A stretch of DNA of 64,000 bases from positions 102,830 through 166,829 of the forward strand of contig JAGLIF010000002.1 in NCBI GenBank assembly GCA_023143095.1, written 5' to 3'. Under the pieces are notes generated by a model that did not search any database, was not told the origin of the DNA, and saw only the letters and a list, made by a program, of their open reading frames with translations. Made by a program: the position numbers and the translations under genes. Each line of letters starts with the position of its first letter. Position 1 is the stretch's first letter. Origin of the DNA: Candidatus Altimarinota bacterium (GTDB taxonomy: Bacteria > Patescibacteriota > Gracilibacteria > UBA4473). Shown piece by piece: positions 27,732 to 37,474 of the stretch.

Positions 27732-28436
27732 ATGAAAGAAAAAATACGATTACAAAAGTTTTTGTCTCAAAAAGGTCTTTTTTCACGAAGAGAAGTTGAG
27801 AATATGATTCGTCAAAAACGACTTACGATCAATGGTAAATTAGCAACATTAGGAGATAGGGTTATACAGGGGGATCAAATTTTTTTAGATGGAGTATATT
27901 TGGATATTCCAAAAAAAATCAAAAGGGTTGTCATAGCTTTTTTTAAGCCTAGCGGAGTTGAATGTACTTGGGAGAAAAATTCAGAAGAAAAAACATTGGC
28001 TGATTTTGATTTTAGACAACGAGTTTTTAATATCGGACGATTGGACAAAGATTCTCATGGACTGCTTTTACTGACGAATGATGGTGAATTAGCAAATCAA
28101 TTAATGCATCCTAAATATAAGAAAGAAAAAGAATATTTGGTGGTAACAAATAAGGATTTTGATGAAAGTTTTATAAAGAAACTATCAGAAGGAATTGAAA
28201 TTTCTCCTAAAAAGATAACTCAAAAATGTTTTGTAGAGAAAGTTGAGTCGAAGATATTTCATATTATTTTGAAAGAAGGAAAAAATCGTCAAATTCGACG
28301 GATGTGTGAAAAATTAAATTACAGGGTGATGGATTTGCTTCGAATCCGAATGGGAAAGATTTATTTGGGGGATTTGAAGGAAGGGAAATTTAGATTCTTA
28401 TCTGAGATAGAGGTAAAAAGTTTACAGAAATACTGA
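27732..28436 (+). CDS. RsuA/RluB-family rRNA pseudouridine synthase
   Basis: 234 residues from ATG 27732 (ATG 27708 abuts the terminator). N-terminal S4 RNA-binding domain (IRLQKFLSQKGLFSRREVENMI, then NGKLATLGDRV) and a catalytic domain with the nucleophilic Asp in GRLDKDSHGLLLLTNDG and EGKNRQIRRMCEKLNYRV. The DKDSHG form of motif II recalls RluF/RluE more than RluB. Modifies a uridine in 23S or 16S rRNA; the exact target cannot be set. Confidence 0.88.
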   Translation: MKEKIRLQKFLSQKGLFSRREVENMIRQKRLTINGKLATLGDRVIQGDQIFLDGVYLDIPKKIKRVVIAFFKPSGVECTWEKNSEEKTLADFDFRQRVFNIGRLDKDSHGLLLLTNDGELANQLMHPKYKKEKEYLVVTNKDFDESFIKKLSEGIEISPKKITQKCFVEKVESKIFHIILKEGKNRQIRRMCEKLNYRVMDLLRIRMGKIYLGDLKEGKFRFLSEIEVKSLQKY

Positions 28437-28552
28437 TAAATAAATTTGTATCAAAAAAATCTTGATTTTTATAAAAGTTTTGTTTTGATGATATTTTATT
28501 GCAGTTTTTTATGGATTTCTTAAAATTCATTTGATTTTAAACGCATGTTACC

Positions 28553-29290
28553 ATGTCTGGACACAGTAAATGGCATTCAATTCGACATAAAAAAGCCGCT
28601 AAAGATGAAAAGCGAGGAAAAGTGTTAACAAAACATTCTAAAGTATTGATGGTGCTTGGACAGAATGATTCAAATCCAGAAACGAACGCTTCTCTTCGAA
28701 ATGCCATTATTAATGCAAAGGCTGATGGAGTGCCAAAAGATAATATTGAACGGATATTAAAGAAACTTTCGGGAGAAGGTAAAGGTTCTTCTATTTATTC
28801 TGAGCAAGTTTATGAAGGATTTGGTCCAGAAGGAATTCCTTTTGTGGTTACAGCGTTAACGGACAATACAAATCGGACTTATTCAAGTATTCGGACGGCT
28901 TTTATGAAAAACGGAGGAATTCTAGGTAATTCTGGTTCGGTGATGTTCATGTTTAACCATATAGGAGTTATTACTATCAAAAATAGTGGAAAATCAGAAG
29001 AAGCACTTTTTGAATTAGCTATTGATGCTGGAGCTGATAATTTTGAATATGAAGAAGAGGTATCGGAAATTTTAACTGTCTTTACAGATTTGGGTCGAAT
29101 AAGGGATATTCTATCTGAAAAAGTAGAAATTATAAAATCAGAACCTCAATATCGCGTTAAAGATCCGATAAAAATAGTAGATAAGGCCGTTTTAGAAAGG
29201 ATAGAACAATTTATCGAAGCAGTAGAAGAAGCGGATGATATAGATGAAATTTTTGGTGGATTTGAGGTAGATAGTCGCATTATTATCTAA
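28553..29290 (+). CDS. yebC: YebC/PmpR family protein
   Basis: 245 residues, full length. Starts MSGHSKWHSIRHKKAAKDEKRG, the family signature, followed by NAKADGVPKDNIERILKK and EGFGPEGIPFVVTALTDN. Long described as a transcription regulator; some members act as translation factors at difficult peptide stretches. Cytosolic. Placed 12 nt before the antiporter gene. Confidence 0.95.
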   Translation: MSGHSKWHSIRHKKAAKDEKRGKVLTKHSKVLMVLGQNDSNPETNASLRNAIINAKADGVPKDNIERILKKLSGEGKGSSIYSEQVYEGFGPEGIPFVVTALTDNTNRTYSSIRTAFMKNGGILGNSGSVMFMFNHIGVITIKNSGKSEEALFELAIDAGADNFEYEEEVSEILTVFTDLGRIRDILSEKVEIIKSEPQYRVKDPIKIVDKAVLERIEQFIEAVEEADDIDEIFGGFEVDSRIII

Positions 29291-29301
29291 ATTAAAAAGA
29301 A

Positions 29302-30231
29302 ATGGAATTTTTTATGACTTTGGTCTTATTTGGAGGATCTACTTTTTTACTGGTAAAATCGGCTGATTTTTTCATTGAAAATGCAGAGAAACTTGGGATT
29401 TCTTTGAAACTGCCTCATTTTATTACAGGTATTCTCATTGTGGCGGTTGGAACAAGTCTTCCAGAGTTTGCTACTTCCATATCATCGGTACTGAAAGGAG
29501 AAGCAGATATGTTAGCTGGGAATGTTTTGGGAACAGTTATTGCCAATATATTTTTAGGTTTAGGATTGGTTTCGGTTATTGCTCGGCAAAATATAAAATT
29601 TAAGCACAATATTTTTCAAGTGCATTTTCCGATTTTTGTTTTTTCTGTGGCATTATTAACACTTTGTTTAATGGATAAACAAATTACTTCCACAGAAGGT
29701 TTTTTCTTTCTGGCAATTTGTGGAGCGTATTTATGGTTTTTATTTTCCCGGGATAAAGTTGAATTTTTTCCTCATCATGAGCGTTTTTCTTGGAAATTGA
29801 TTTTATTTGCTTTTATTGGTCTTTTAGGGCTTGTGATTTCATCTGAATTTGTAGTAAGATCAATTTTAAGTCTTGCAACTATTTTGGGAGCGGCAAAAAC
29901 AGCACTTTCCGCAACATTAGTGGCTGTTGGGACAAGTTTGCCAGAGATGATGGTAGTATTTGCAGCATTGAAACGCAAAAATTTCGATATGGCGGTGGGA
30001 AACATATTGGGGTCTAATATTTTTGATATTTTACTTATTTTCGGAGTTGGAAGTTTTATTCAGACTATCACTATCTCTACACTTACTTATACAATTATAT
30101 TACCTTTTATGTTGGCAACACTCTTTATTTATTGGGCGGTTTCCAAGGATAAAGAGATAACTCGACAAGAAGGATTGGCGATGACTTTTTTTTATTTCCT
30201 TTTTTTGGGGAAATTATTTGGGATTGTTTAA
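29302..30231 (+). CDS. Calcium/sodium antiporter (CaCA family, YrbG-like)
   Basis: 309 residues, about ten membrane helices in two inverted halves, each with the alpha-repeat: VGTSLPEFATSISSVLKGEADMLAGNVLG-type and VGTSLPEMMVVFAALKRKNFDMAVGNILGSN-type (described by their cores GTSLPE and GN-LG). The paired Glu residues form the ion site. Exports Ca2+ in exchange for Na+ or H+ at the membrane. Follows yebC closely. Confidence 0.92.
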   Translation: MEFFMTLVLFGGSTFLLVKSADFFIENAEKLGISLKLPHFITGILIVAVGTSLPEFATSISSVLKGEADMLAGNVLGTVIANIFLGLGLVSVIARQNIKFKHNIFQVHFPIFVFSVALLTLCLMDKQITSTEGFFFLAICGAYLWFLFSRDKVEFFPHHERFSWKLILFAFIGLLGLVISSEFVVRSILSLATILGAAKTALSATLVAVGTSLPEMMVVFAALKRKNFDMAVGNILGSNIFDILLIFGVGSFIQTITISTLTYTIILPFMLATLFIYWAVSKDKEITRQEGLAMTFFYFLFLGKLFGIV

Positions 30232-30285
30232 GAAAACATTGATAAATAAACTTGTTCCACTCTCATTTCTGCTCTATCTGTCCTC

Positions 30286-30304
30286 ATTCCTGCGAAGGCA
30301 GGAA
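30286..30304. repeat. Dispersed small palindrome (REP-like)
   Basis: ATTCCTGCGAAGGCAGGAA forms a 7-bp hairpin. The same unit recurs at 55550-55569, and a variant with a swapped stem (ATTCCC...GGGAAT) at 60305-60324. Confidence 0.6.
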
Positions 30305-30369
30305 CTCATTTCGTTATTTTTAATTATAATTTGCAGGGAAACAGTGTATTGTTCTGTGGTGTAAGAATC

Positions 30370-30398
30370 TTGAATAAAAAGTATTTTTATGGTATAAT
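30370..30398 (+). promoter_or_regulatory. Promoter of the 30407-31798 gene (near-leaderless)
   Basis: -35 TTGAAT (30370-30375), 17-bp spacer with extended TGG, -10 TATAAT (30393-30398); the ATG is 8 nt further. Confidence 0.65.
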
Positions 30399-30406
30399 GA
30401 CGGGAT

Positions 30407-31798
30407 ATGGCGGCAGATAATTCCACACAACTAAAAGAGGAAAAGGAACAATTTTCAGAAAAGGAAAAAGTACCTCGTTTTGGAAATGTAACCAAGCAGA
30501 TGGTTGAATCTTCTGTTTCGATTTTGGGATCGAAAACAGAATTAGGAGTTTTTAGTGAAGAATTAAAACAAGGAAATGAAATTTTTGCAGATGATAAGAA
30601 GTTGGAAAAAGCATTGGAAGGAGCTATTGATGCAGAAAAAAAGCTTTCTTTAGTCTTTGGAAATAGATTGGGAAAAACAACTACCTTTCCTGAAATTAGT
30701 GGAAAATTAGAAGAAGTTGCTCATGATTATGGTGGATTTGATGAAAAAGGAAATTTTAAAACGAATAAATTTTCATTAAAAGATACATTATCTGAAAGTT
30801 GGCAGGAAACGGAAGGAAGATTTTTTCTTTTGCGTCCTTTTTTATTACTGAAAAATGTGATAAAAAAAACTTTTGTGTGGAGAGCTGTAAAGAAATATGA
30901 GAGAAAAATTGATGGATACTTTAAGGTGAAAAAAAGTGCAGATAAATTTATTGATAAGGTTGATGATTTAAAAGACAAAGGAACAAAAGCCAAAGAATAT
31001 TTTTCGACTTATCGGCATTCTGTAGTAGAAAATCCTGCAGCACAAGCTGTGATTGGAAAATATAAAGGACAAGTAGGGGAATTATTGGGGTTTTTTAAAA
31101 AAGGAAAATTATCACCACAAGAATTTACCAATCAGTTTAAAGATTTAACGGGGAAAATTTCTAGAGAAGGTGGAAAAGAACTAAGTCAAATTGTAAATGC
31201 TAAAAAATTACCAGGTTTTTCTTTGAATTCGGCGGGAAAATATATGGTGGTTGAAGTTTTGAGCAAGAGTGTTCTAAATGCGGTGGAACAAAAGAGGTTT
31301 GGAGCTTTTAGTGAAACTTTAACTGATGTAGATGTTTTGAAGGAAGCTATTCCTATTGTGGGGTCTTGGAAAAGTCTAGGACGATTATTTGATGAGGATG
31401 ATGAAACACCATTTAAATTAAAACTTTTTGATGCAGGATTAAACATAGTAGGAGATGCCGCATTGATAGCGGGAGTTATAAGTAGTGTTGCCTCATTTGG
31501 CACAACGGCTGCGATTGGAGTGGCGGCTCGTACAACTATTACAGGAATTGGAAAATTACAATTAAAAAAAGAAGCTAGAAAACAAATTGTCAAAAGAGCA
31601 TTAAAAACTTCAGCAAGTTCTGCTTCGAAAATAGTCCTTTCGGCAGGGAAATTCTCTCTTATTTCGATTCTTGTTCAACAAGCATTCAATCGGTTTGTTC
31701 CAGGAGGTAAAATCATGGAAATGACTACAAAAACAGCTACTAAAAACTTTTTGACGCCGACTCAAGCACGAGCAGTTGAGATGGTGATGGCACGCTAA
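30407..31798 (+). CDS. Hypothetical protein, helical, with hydrophobic C-terminal region
   Basis: 463 residues. A charged N-terminal half rich in K/E (residues 1-210) and an Ala/Gly/Val-rich C-terminal part (about 345-400: NIVGDAALIAGVISSVASFG) that could be membrane-inserted. No signal peptide or known motif. A strong promoter right before the ATG supports the start. Its stop overlaps by 4 bases the stop of the convergent voltage-sensor gene. Family not recognised. Confidence 0.65.
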   Translation: MAADNSTQLKEEKEQFSEKEKVPRFGNVTKQMVESSVSILGSKTELGVFSEELKQGNEIFADDKKLEKALEGAIDAEKKLSLVFGNRLGKTTTFPEISGKLEEVAHDYGGFDEKGNFKTNKFSLKDTLSESWQETEGRFFLLRPFLLLKNVIKKTFVWRAVKKYERKIDGYFKVKKSADKFIDKVDDLKDKGTKAKEYFSTYRHSVVENPAAQAVIGKYKGQVGELLGFFKKGKLSPQEFTNQFKDLTGKISREGGKELSQIVNAKKLPGFSLNSAGKYMVVEVLSKSVLNAVEQKRFGAFSETLTDVDVLKEAIPIVGSWKSLGRLFDEDDETPFKLKLFDAGLNIVGDAALIAGVISSVASFGTTAAIGVAARTTITGIGKLQLKKEARKQIVKRALKTSASSASKIVLSAGKFSLISILVQQAFNRFVPGGKIMEMTTKTATKNFLTPTQARAVEMVMAR

Positions 31799-32769
31799 AA
31801 ATCCACAGCAGTTTTTCTGGAAACAAGATTATCTCGTTTTGGCTGATGAAAATTGTCTCGATTATTTTCGAGGATTTTTTGGCGATTACGAATAATGTGG
31901 CGAACGACTTCATGTGGATTTGGGGCATCGTGGAAATATAATGTTCCTTGAATAGCTGCGGTTTCAATTTGAATATTTCCAAATTTCAATAACCAGTGAA
32001 GTATTCCAGTGTTGTCTGGTTTTACATTCGTGATTGATTCGTATGAAATGTCATTGGAAAATGCACCGAAAAGTTCTCGATTTTGAAGAATGATACGACG
32101 ATTTGTTATGTAAATGACATCATAGTTGAAATCGAGCCAAGCTTTGAAAAAGAATATTCCAGCAAAAAACAAAAAAAGACATGTAAAAATAACGGCAAAA
32201 AGATTAGCTTGGAAGAAAACAAGAACGGTAAGACTTGTAGTAGTGAGAGAGAGTGGTAATAAGAGATTTAAGAGAAAAACAAGAGGATGTTTTCGAACTA
32301 CATGCTCAATTTCTTCTCCTTCTAAGACTCGAAATTCTCCATGGCTATCTTTAGCACAATCTAGGATTGCAGCGCGTTCTATGTCGTAAATTTTTCCGAG
32401 TTTTAAAATTCGTAAAATTCGGAATCCAAAGAAAATTTCAGGTGCAGATAGAAGAGACATTTTGGCCAAATAAAATGGAATGATTGCAATTAGGTCAATA
32501 GCTCCCCATTTAGAAAAAATATAACGGAGAGGTCGTCGTGCTGACCAAATTCTCAAAATATATTCAACTGTAAAAACAGTTATGATAAATTTATCAAAAA
32601 AAATCAAGTAATCGTGTACCCAGTCTGGGCTTGGTAGAAAATGAAGTGGGAGTACTGCAATAGATAAAACAATCAAAAAAACTAAAAATCCATTAATGAT
32701 TTTTGGCATATGCGTAGATGGTGTATGAAGACACTTATTTACCCAAAGTCGAAATTTAGATATATACAT
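31795..32769 (-). CDS. Voltage-sensor domain (S1-S4) fused to bacterial PH domain, no pore
   Basis: 324 residues. Residues 25-130 look like the S1-S4 voltage sensor of ion channels: S2 acid E69 (FTVEYILRIW), S3 acid D92 (WGAIDLIAIIPF) and an S4 with basic residues every third position, R117, R120, K123, K126 (FRILRILKLGKI). No S5-P-S6 pore or selectivity filter follows. Instead there are two more helices (about 163-185, 189-213) and a YdbS/DUF304-type PH domain (about 214-300: YDVIYITNRRIILQNRELFG). A membrane-potential sensor driving or tethering a PH module is inference; a proton channel like Hv1 is an alternative. Annotation pipelines would call it an ion transporter. Confidence 0.75.
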   Translation of the reverse strand: MYISKFRLWVNKCLHTPSTHMPKIINGFLVFLIVLSIAVLPLHFLPSPDWVHDYLIFFDKFIITVFTVEYILRIWSARRPLRYIFSKWGAIDLIAIIPFYLAKMSLLSAPEIFFGFRILRILKLGKIYDIERAAILDCAKDSHGEFRVLEGEEIEHVVRKHPLVFLLNLLLPLSLTTTSLTVLVFFQANLFAVIFTCLFLFFAGIFFFKAWLDFNYDVIYITNRRIILQNRELFGAFSNDISYESITNVKPDNTGILHWLLKFGNIQIETAAIQGTLYFHDAPNPHEVVRHIIRNRQKILENNRDNFHQPKRDNLVSRKTAVDF

Positions 32770-32892
32770 TTATACCAAATATATTTCATAAAACACCTTT
32801 AAAAGCAAATTTTCCATGAAGGAAACTCTTTTGTTTTCTTAGGTTAATATATTGAGTGAAGCATGAAGTAAAAAATAAGTTGTAAAAAAAGT

Positions 32893-32921
32893 TTGACATA
32901 TATTCTTAGCACTCATAAAAT
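32893..32921 (+). promoter_or_regulatory. dnaK promoter
   Basis: -35 TTGACA (32893-32898), 17-bp spacer, -10 TAAAAT (32916-32921). Confidence 0.75.
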
Positions 32922-32932
32922 ACGACTGCTAA
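32906..32932. promoter_or_regulatory. CIRCE operator (HrcA site)
   Basis: TTAGCACTC-N9-GACTGCTAA, one mismatch from the CIRCE consensus (GAGTGCTAA in the right arm). It overlaps the -10 box, so a bound HrcA repressor would block the dnaK promoter. hrcA is not in the window. Confidence 0.88.
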
Positions 32933-32954
32933 TAAATTAATAATTCTTAAAAAA

Positions 32955-34862
32955 ATGAGTAAAATAATTGGAATTGATCTTGGAACTACAAATTCTTGTG
33001 TAGCTGTGATGGAAGGTGGTGTGCCGACCATTATTCAAAATGCAGAGGGGAATAGAACGACACCGTCTATTGTAGCAGAAAAGGAAGGACAAACATTGGT
33101 GGGAGTGCCAGCGAAAAGACAAGCTATAACTAATCCGAAAGATACTATATTTTCTTCAAAACGATTTATTGGAAGACAATTTAGTGAAGTAGAAACTGAA
33201 AGGAAAGAAATGCCATATGAATTTACAAAGGGAAAAAATGGAGCGGTGATGATTAAATTTGAAGGAAAGGATGTTCGACCAGCAGAGATTTCCGCTAAAA
33301 TTTTAGCTAAACTAAAGGCAGATGCAGAAGCTTTTTTAGGAACAAGTGTACAAAAAGCTGTTATTACAGTTCCAGCATATTTTAATGATGATCAACGAAA
33401 GGCAACTCGTGATGCAGGAAAGATTGCTGGTCTTGAGGTAGAGCGAATCATTAATGAACCAACAGCAGCGGCTTTGGCGTATGGGATTGATAAAAAAGGA
33501 AAAGATGAAAAGATTGTTGTATATGATCTAGGAGGAGGAACTTTTGATGTTTCTATTTTAGAAATTTCAGATGGAACTTTTGAAGTATTAGCAACTAATG
33601 GAGATACGCATCTTGGGGGAGATAATTTTGATTCGGCAATTATTCAGTATATTTTGGAAGAATTTAAAAAAGTGAATGGAGTGGATTTAACAAAAGATCC
33701 AATTGCTATGCAACGAATAAAAGGTCGAGCGGAAGAAGTGAAAAAAGAACTTTCTTCAACAAACGAATCAGAAATTAATGAAATGTATATTACAGTAGGG
33801 GAGAGTGGTCCGATGCATTTGAATGTAAAAATTAATCGAGCTAAGCTTGAACAGCTTACAGAAGATTCGGTTAAGCGATCAATTGAACCGTGTAAAAAAG
33901 CACTTAAAGATTCTGGTATTTCAAAAGATGATATTGATGAAATTCTTCTAGTTGGAGGAATGACTCGAATGCCAGCTGTAAAAAAAGCGGTAGAAGACTT
34001 TTTTGGAAAAAAAGTGAATGAATCTCAAAATCCAGATGAAGTTGTGGCACTAGGTGCTGCGATTCAAGGAGGAGTATTACAAGGGGATGTACAGGATGTA
34101 CTACTTTTGGATGTAACACCATTAACTCTTGGTATTGAAACAGCAGGTGGTGTTCGAACACCGATGATTGAACGAAATACGACTATTCCAGCTTCAAAAT
34201 CACAGGTTTTTTCTACTTATGCAGATAATCAGCCTTCAGTAGAGATTCATGTACTTCAGGGAGAACGAGAAATGGCAGCAGACAATAAAGCTTTAGGAAA
34301 ATTTATTTTGAGTGGTATTGCTTCAGCGCCTCGTGGGGTACCACAAATTGAAGTTGCTTTTGATATTGATGTAAATGGGATATTGTCTGTTAAAGCGAAG
34401 GATAATTCAACTGGGAAAGAACAATCTATTAAAATAGAAGGATCTTCAGGAATGTCTGATGAAGAAATTGAAAAGATGAGAAAAGAGGCTGAGGAAAATT
34501 CTGAAGAAGATAAAAAACGAAAAGAAATGGTAGAAGCTCGAAATCATTTAGATTCCTTGATTTATCAAGCTGAAAAAACGGTGAAAGAAGCGAAAGATTT
34601 GAAAAAAGACGAATTAAACGAAGGAATTGAAGCGGTAGAAGTTTTAATACCAGAATCAAAGAAGACTTTGCAGGATGAAAAAGCAGAAGCAGAAACATTT
34701 AAAAAATCAGCGGATGATTTAGCTGAAAAATTAATGGAACTAGGACGAAAAATGCATGAGGCAGGGAAGGATCCGGAAGCTTCTGCAGGAGAGAAAAAAG
34801 CAGATGAAAAAGAAGAACCAGAGATTGTTGATGCTGATTTTAAAGAGAATAAAGAAGAGTAG
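32955..34862 (+). CDS. dnaK: Molecular chaperone DnaK (Hsp70)
   Basis: 635 residues, full length. Nucleotide-binding domain motifs [32 protein letters not shown] and [15 protein letters not shown]; substrate-binding domain from about 390 ([17 protein letters not shown]); helical lid and acidic tail ending [13 protein letters not shown]-driven folding of client proteins in the cytosol. grpE and dnaJ are not adjacent. Heat-shock control through the CIRCE site upstream. Confidence 0.98.
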   Translation: MSKIIGIDLGTTNSCVAVMEGGVPTIIQNAEGNRTTPSIVAEKEGQTLVGVPAKRQAITNPKDTIFSSKRFIGRQFSEVETERKEMPYEFTKGKNGAVMIKFEGKDVRPAEISAKILAKLKADAEAFLGTSVQKAVITVPAYFNDDQRKATRDAGKIAGLEVERIINEPTAAALAYGIDKKGKDEKIVVYDLGGGTFDVSILEISDGTFEVLATNGDTHLGGDNFDSAIIQYILEEFKKVNGVDLTKDPIAMQRIKGRAEEVKKELSSTNESEINEMYITVGESGPMHLNVKINRAKLEQLTEDSVKRSIEPCKKALKDSGISKDDIDEILLVGGMTRMPAVKKAVEDFFGKKVNESQNPDEVVALGAAIQGGVLQGDVQDVLLLDVTPLTLGIETAGGVRTPMIERNTTIPASKSQVFSTYADNQPSVEIHVLQGEREMAADNKALGKFILSGIASAPRGVPQIEVAFDIDVNGILSVKAKDNSTGKEQSIKIEGSSGMSDEEIEKMRKEAEENSEEDKKRKEMVEARNHLDSLIYQAEKTVKEAKDLKKDELNEGIEAVEVLIPESKKTLQDEKAEAETFKKSADDLAEKLMELGRKMHEAGKDPEASAGEKKADEKEEPEIVDADFKENKEE

Positions 34863-34882
34863 ATTTATTTATAAATTAAATT

Positions 34883-34913
34883 AAAAGGTTGATCTTTTAT
34901 GGTCGACCTTTTT
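34883..34913 (+). terminator. Intrinsic terminator after dnaK
   Basis: 10-bp stem 34883-34892 / 34903-34912 with one G-T pair, followed by T residues. Confidence 0.8.
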
Positions 34914-34928
34914 AAAAATTAATATATT

Positions 34929-35831
34929 TCAAGACTCAAGATTGATTTTTTGTCCAAATTCATTGCAGATAAAGATTTCAGACTCAAGTTCAATTTGATA
35001 TATTTTGAAAACTCTTTTTTTCCATTTATTCATGAGAGAGAGCAGATCTTTTTGAGTGGCTTTTCCTTTATTTATAAAAAAATTGGCATGAAATTCTGAA
35101 ATTTTAATATCTCCGATTTGGTCACCTTTTGCTCCTAATTCATCTAATAATTTGCCAGTTGAAATTGTTTTTCCGTTAACAATTGGGTTTTTAAATACAC
35201 ATCCACTGGACTTTCCAGGAGAGCTTTTTTCCCATCTTAAGGAGAGAAGTCTTTTTGTTTTATCAAGTGCTGTTTGTGGAGCAAGTTTTTCTTTGAGTTC
35301 AAAAGTAGTTCGAATAATACAAAAATCTGGATTTTTTTTAAATAAACTTTCTCGGTATCCAAATTTACAGGCCTCCTTAGTGAGTTTATGTATATATCCT
35401 TTTTCATTTAAATATTCTACGCCGAGAATGGAATCGGAGACTTCTTTGTCGTTTGCTCCTGCATTGCCTCGTACAAATCCACCAATATTTCCAGGAATAC
35501 CGCTTAGTTCACAAAGGTCTGAAAATCCTTTTTTATTAGTTTCTTCAATAAAATCTTGAAATGTCTTTCCTGCTTCAACAGTTACTACATTTTCACGCCA
35601 AAGCGTTTTTTTGAATTTAGGAATAAATACACGACCGAGCAGACCTTTATCAGAAAAAACAATATTTGATCCACGACCTAAAACTATTTTGGGAATAGAG
35701 TTCTCACAAGATTCAGCCCAAAGTGTAGGCAAATCAGAGGCATCATGAATTTCAAATATTTCATCAGCAGGGCCTCCAATGCCGTAAAAAGTTTTAGTCG
35801 CAAGTGGTACATTTTTGAAAACTTCAATCAT
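34929..35831 (-). CDS. murB: UDP-N-acetylenolpyruvoylglucosamine reductase
   Basis: 300 residues, type II-like MurB. FAD-binding: GIGGPADEIF, LGRGSNIVFSD, SGIPGNIGGFVRGNAGA; catalytic region SPGKSSGCVFKNP with Ser/Cys, and the final Glu in ELESEIF. Makes UDP-MurNAc with NADPH, so the cell makes peptidoglycan. Stands alone, convergent to dnaK. Confidence 0.95.
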   Translation of the reverse strand: MIEVFKNVPLATKTFYGIGGPADEIFEIHDASDLPTLWAESCENSIPKIVLGRGSNIVFSDKGLLGRVFIPKFKKTLWRENVVTVEAGKTFQDFIEETNKKGFSDLCELSGIPGNIGGFVRGNAGANDKEVSDSILGVEYLNEKGYIHKLTKEACKFGYRESLFKKNPDFCIIRTTFELKEKLAPQTALDKTKRLLSLRWEKSSPGKSSGCVFKNPIVNGKTISTGKLLDELGAKGDQIGDIKISEFHANFFINKGKATQKDLLSLMNKWKKRVFKIYQIELESEIFICNEFGQKINLES

Positions 35832-36018
35832 TTATTTAATGAAACATTGATAAATAAACTCTAACTAAAATAAATTCTTTTTCCAGATAATATATTTTTT
35901 CTTCAATTGTTTAGCTATGGTTAAATTTTATGAAAGAGGTTTCTTGTTTTATCATTTTTGTTTTTTTGAGTAAATGAATGGAGTATTTCCTAGTGCTTGC
36001 TAGAAAATGAATTTATGT

Positions 36019-36047
36019 TTGAAAAAATAAAAAAAATTTTCTAAAAT
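36019..36047 (+). promoter_or_regulatory. Promoter of the TRIC-like gene (leaderless)
   Basis: -35 TTGAAA (36019-36024), 17-bp spacer, -10 TAAAAT (36042-36047), 6 nt before the ATG at 36054. Confidence 0.6.
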
Positions 36048-36053
36048 CAAATC

Positions 36054-36671
36054 ATGGAAATAATTCATTACTTAGATTTATTGGGAACTGTTGGGTTCGC
36101 GGTAGCTGGGGCTTTTCAGGGAATACGAAAAAAAGTAGATATAATAGGCGTTTACATTGCTGGTATTTTGACAGCTGTAGGAGGTGGAACTATGCGTGAT
36201 GTTTTTATTTTTGATCAAACACCGTTTTGGATTGAACAAACGGAATATCTTTATGTTGCTTCTGTGGCGATATTTCTTACTTTTTTTATTCCATATCATT
36301 TTGCAAGAAATTATCATTTTTATCGATTTATGGATTCTATTGGATTGGCAGTATTTATGATTTTAGGAATGACAAAAGCTCTTCATGCAGAGCTTCCTTG
36401 CATCGTGATGCTTATTTCTGGTATTTTACCAGCAATTGGCGGAGGTATTTTGCGTGCAATCTCTTTGGGAGATTTACCACCGTATGTATTGCGAAGTGGA
36501 TTTTATGCTGCTCCAGCACTGATTGGGGGAGGATGTTTTTTGTTATTGCTTTATTTGAAAGTACCAGAATTCCATAATATTTGTGTTTCGATGTGTGTGG
36601 TTTTACTGTTAAGGCTTTATGGGGGTGAGAAAAAATGGAAATTGCCAACAATTAATTTTAAAGTTTCTTAA
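36054..36671 (+). CDS. TRIC-type (UPF0126/YicG) membrane channel protein
   Basis: 205 residues, seven predicted helices in two homologous halves: LDLLGTVGFAVAGAFQGIRK with AVGGGTMRDVF, and DSIGLAVFMILGMTKA with AIGGGILRA. Matches the prokaryotic TRIC monovalent cation channel family. Likely K+ or Na+ conductance across the membrane; the physiological role in bacteria is unclear. Confidence 0.88.
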   Translation: MEIIHYLDLLGTVGFAVAGAFQGIRKKVDIIGVYIAGILTAVGGGTMRDVFIFDQTPFWIEQTEYLYVASVAIFLTFFIPYHFARNYHFYRFMDSIGLAVFMILGMTKALHAELPCIVMLISGILPAIGGGILRAISLGDLPPYVLRSGFYAAPALIGGGCFLLLLYLKVPEFHNICVSMCVVLLLRLYGGEKKWKLPTINFKVS

Positions 36672-36695
36672 AAAGCTAAATTCTTTAAACTAAAT

Positions 36696-36723
36696 TTGAT
36701 TTTTCTTGTTTTTTTTATAGTAT
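36696..36723 (+). promoter_or_regulatory. Candidate rpsB promoter
   Basis: -35 TTGATT (36696-36701), 16-bp spacer, -10 TAGTAT (36718-36723). It leaves a leader of about 60 nt with ACCGACC (36741-36747) and GGGAGGT (36756-36762), which may fold as a ribosomal-protein leader. Confidence 0.4.
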
Positions 36724-36791
36724 TTCACGGCTTTAATGAAACCGACCTGTGTTAAGGGAGGTAAAAAGTTTATTTCTTAATTTTAAAAGCA

Positions 36792-37457
36792 ATGGCAGCA
36801 GATGTGAAAACACTTTTTGAGAATTTAGTACATGTAGGACATCGTTCGGAGAGATGGAATCCAAAAATGAAGAAATACCTTTATACAAAAGTTAATGGAG
36901 TAATGGTTTTTGATTTGGAACAAACAGCAGTGAAATTCGAAAAAGCACTTAATTTTTTGAAAGCTGTTAAATTACAAAATAAGAAAGTACTATTTGTTGG
37001 AACAAAACCACAAGCAGCACTGCAAATCCAAAAATTAGTAGCTCCAAAAGGACACTATTATGTAGATAAAAAATGGACACCAGGACTTTTAACTAATTTT
37101 GGTGAACTTAGGAAGAGAATTGATTATTACTTAAATTTAAAACAGCAGTTTGAATCTGGAGATATTAATAAATATACGAAAAAAGAAGTTGCAAAATTTA
37201 AAAAAGATCTTGAAAAATTACATGCTTCTTATGGAGGAGTGGCAGAAATGCGAAAAAAGGCAGATGTTGTTATTGTACTTGATGCTGTAACTGATCGGAT
37301 TGCGGTTGATGAAGCTAAAAATGCTGGATTGGCAGTTTTGGCAGTTTGTGATGCTAATGCTAACCCAGAGGGTGTTGATTATCTTATACCTGGAAATGAT
37401 GATGCACTAAAATCAGTTGCATTTTTATTAGAAAGTATGGTACAATCGTTAGATTAG
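36792..37457 (+). CDS. rpsB: 30S ribosomal protein S2
   Basis: 221 residues. Starts VKTLFENLVHVGHRSERWNPKM, with FVGTKPQAALQIQKLV, RWTPG-like KKWTPGLLTNF and PDVVIV-like ADVVIVLDAVTDRIAVDEA. Binds the 30S body late in assembly. Leads the rpsB - small membrane protein - tsf run. Confidence 0.97.
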   Translation: MAADVKTLFENLVHVGHRSERWNPKMKKYLYTKVNGVMVFDLEQTAVKFEKALNFLKAVKLQNKKVLFVGTKPQAALQIQKLVAPKGHYYVDKKWTPGLLTNFGELRKRIDYYLNLKQQFESGDINKYTKKEVAKFKKDLEKLHASYGGVAEMRKKADVVIVLDAVTDRIAVDEAKNAGLAVLAVCDANANPEGVDYLIPGNDDALKSVAFLLESMVQSLD

Positions 37458-37474
37458 TTTTTAACTGAATCAAA

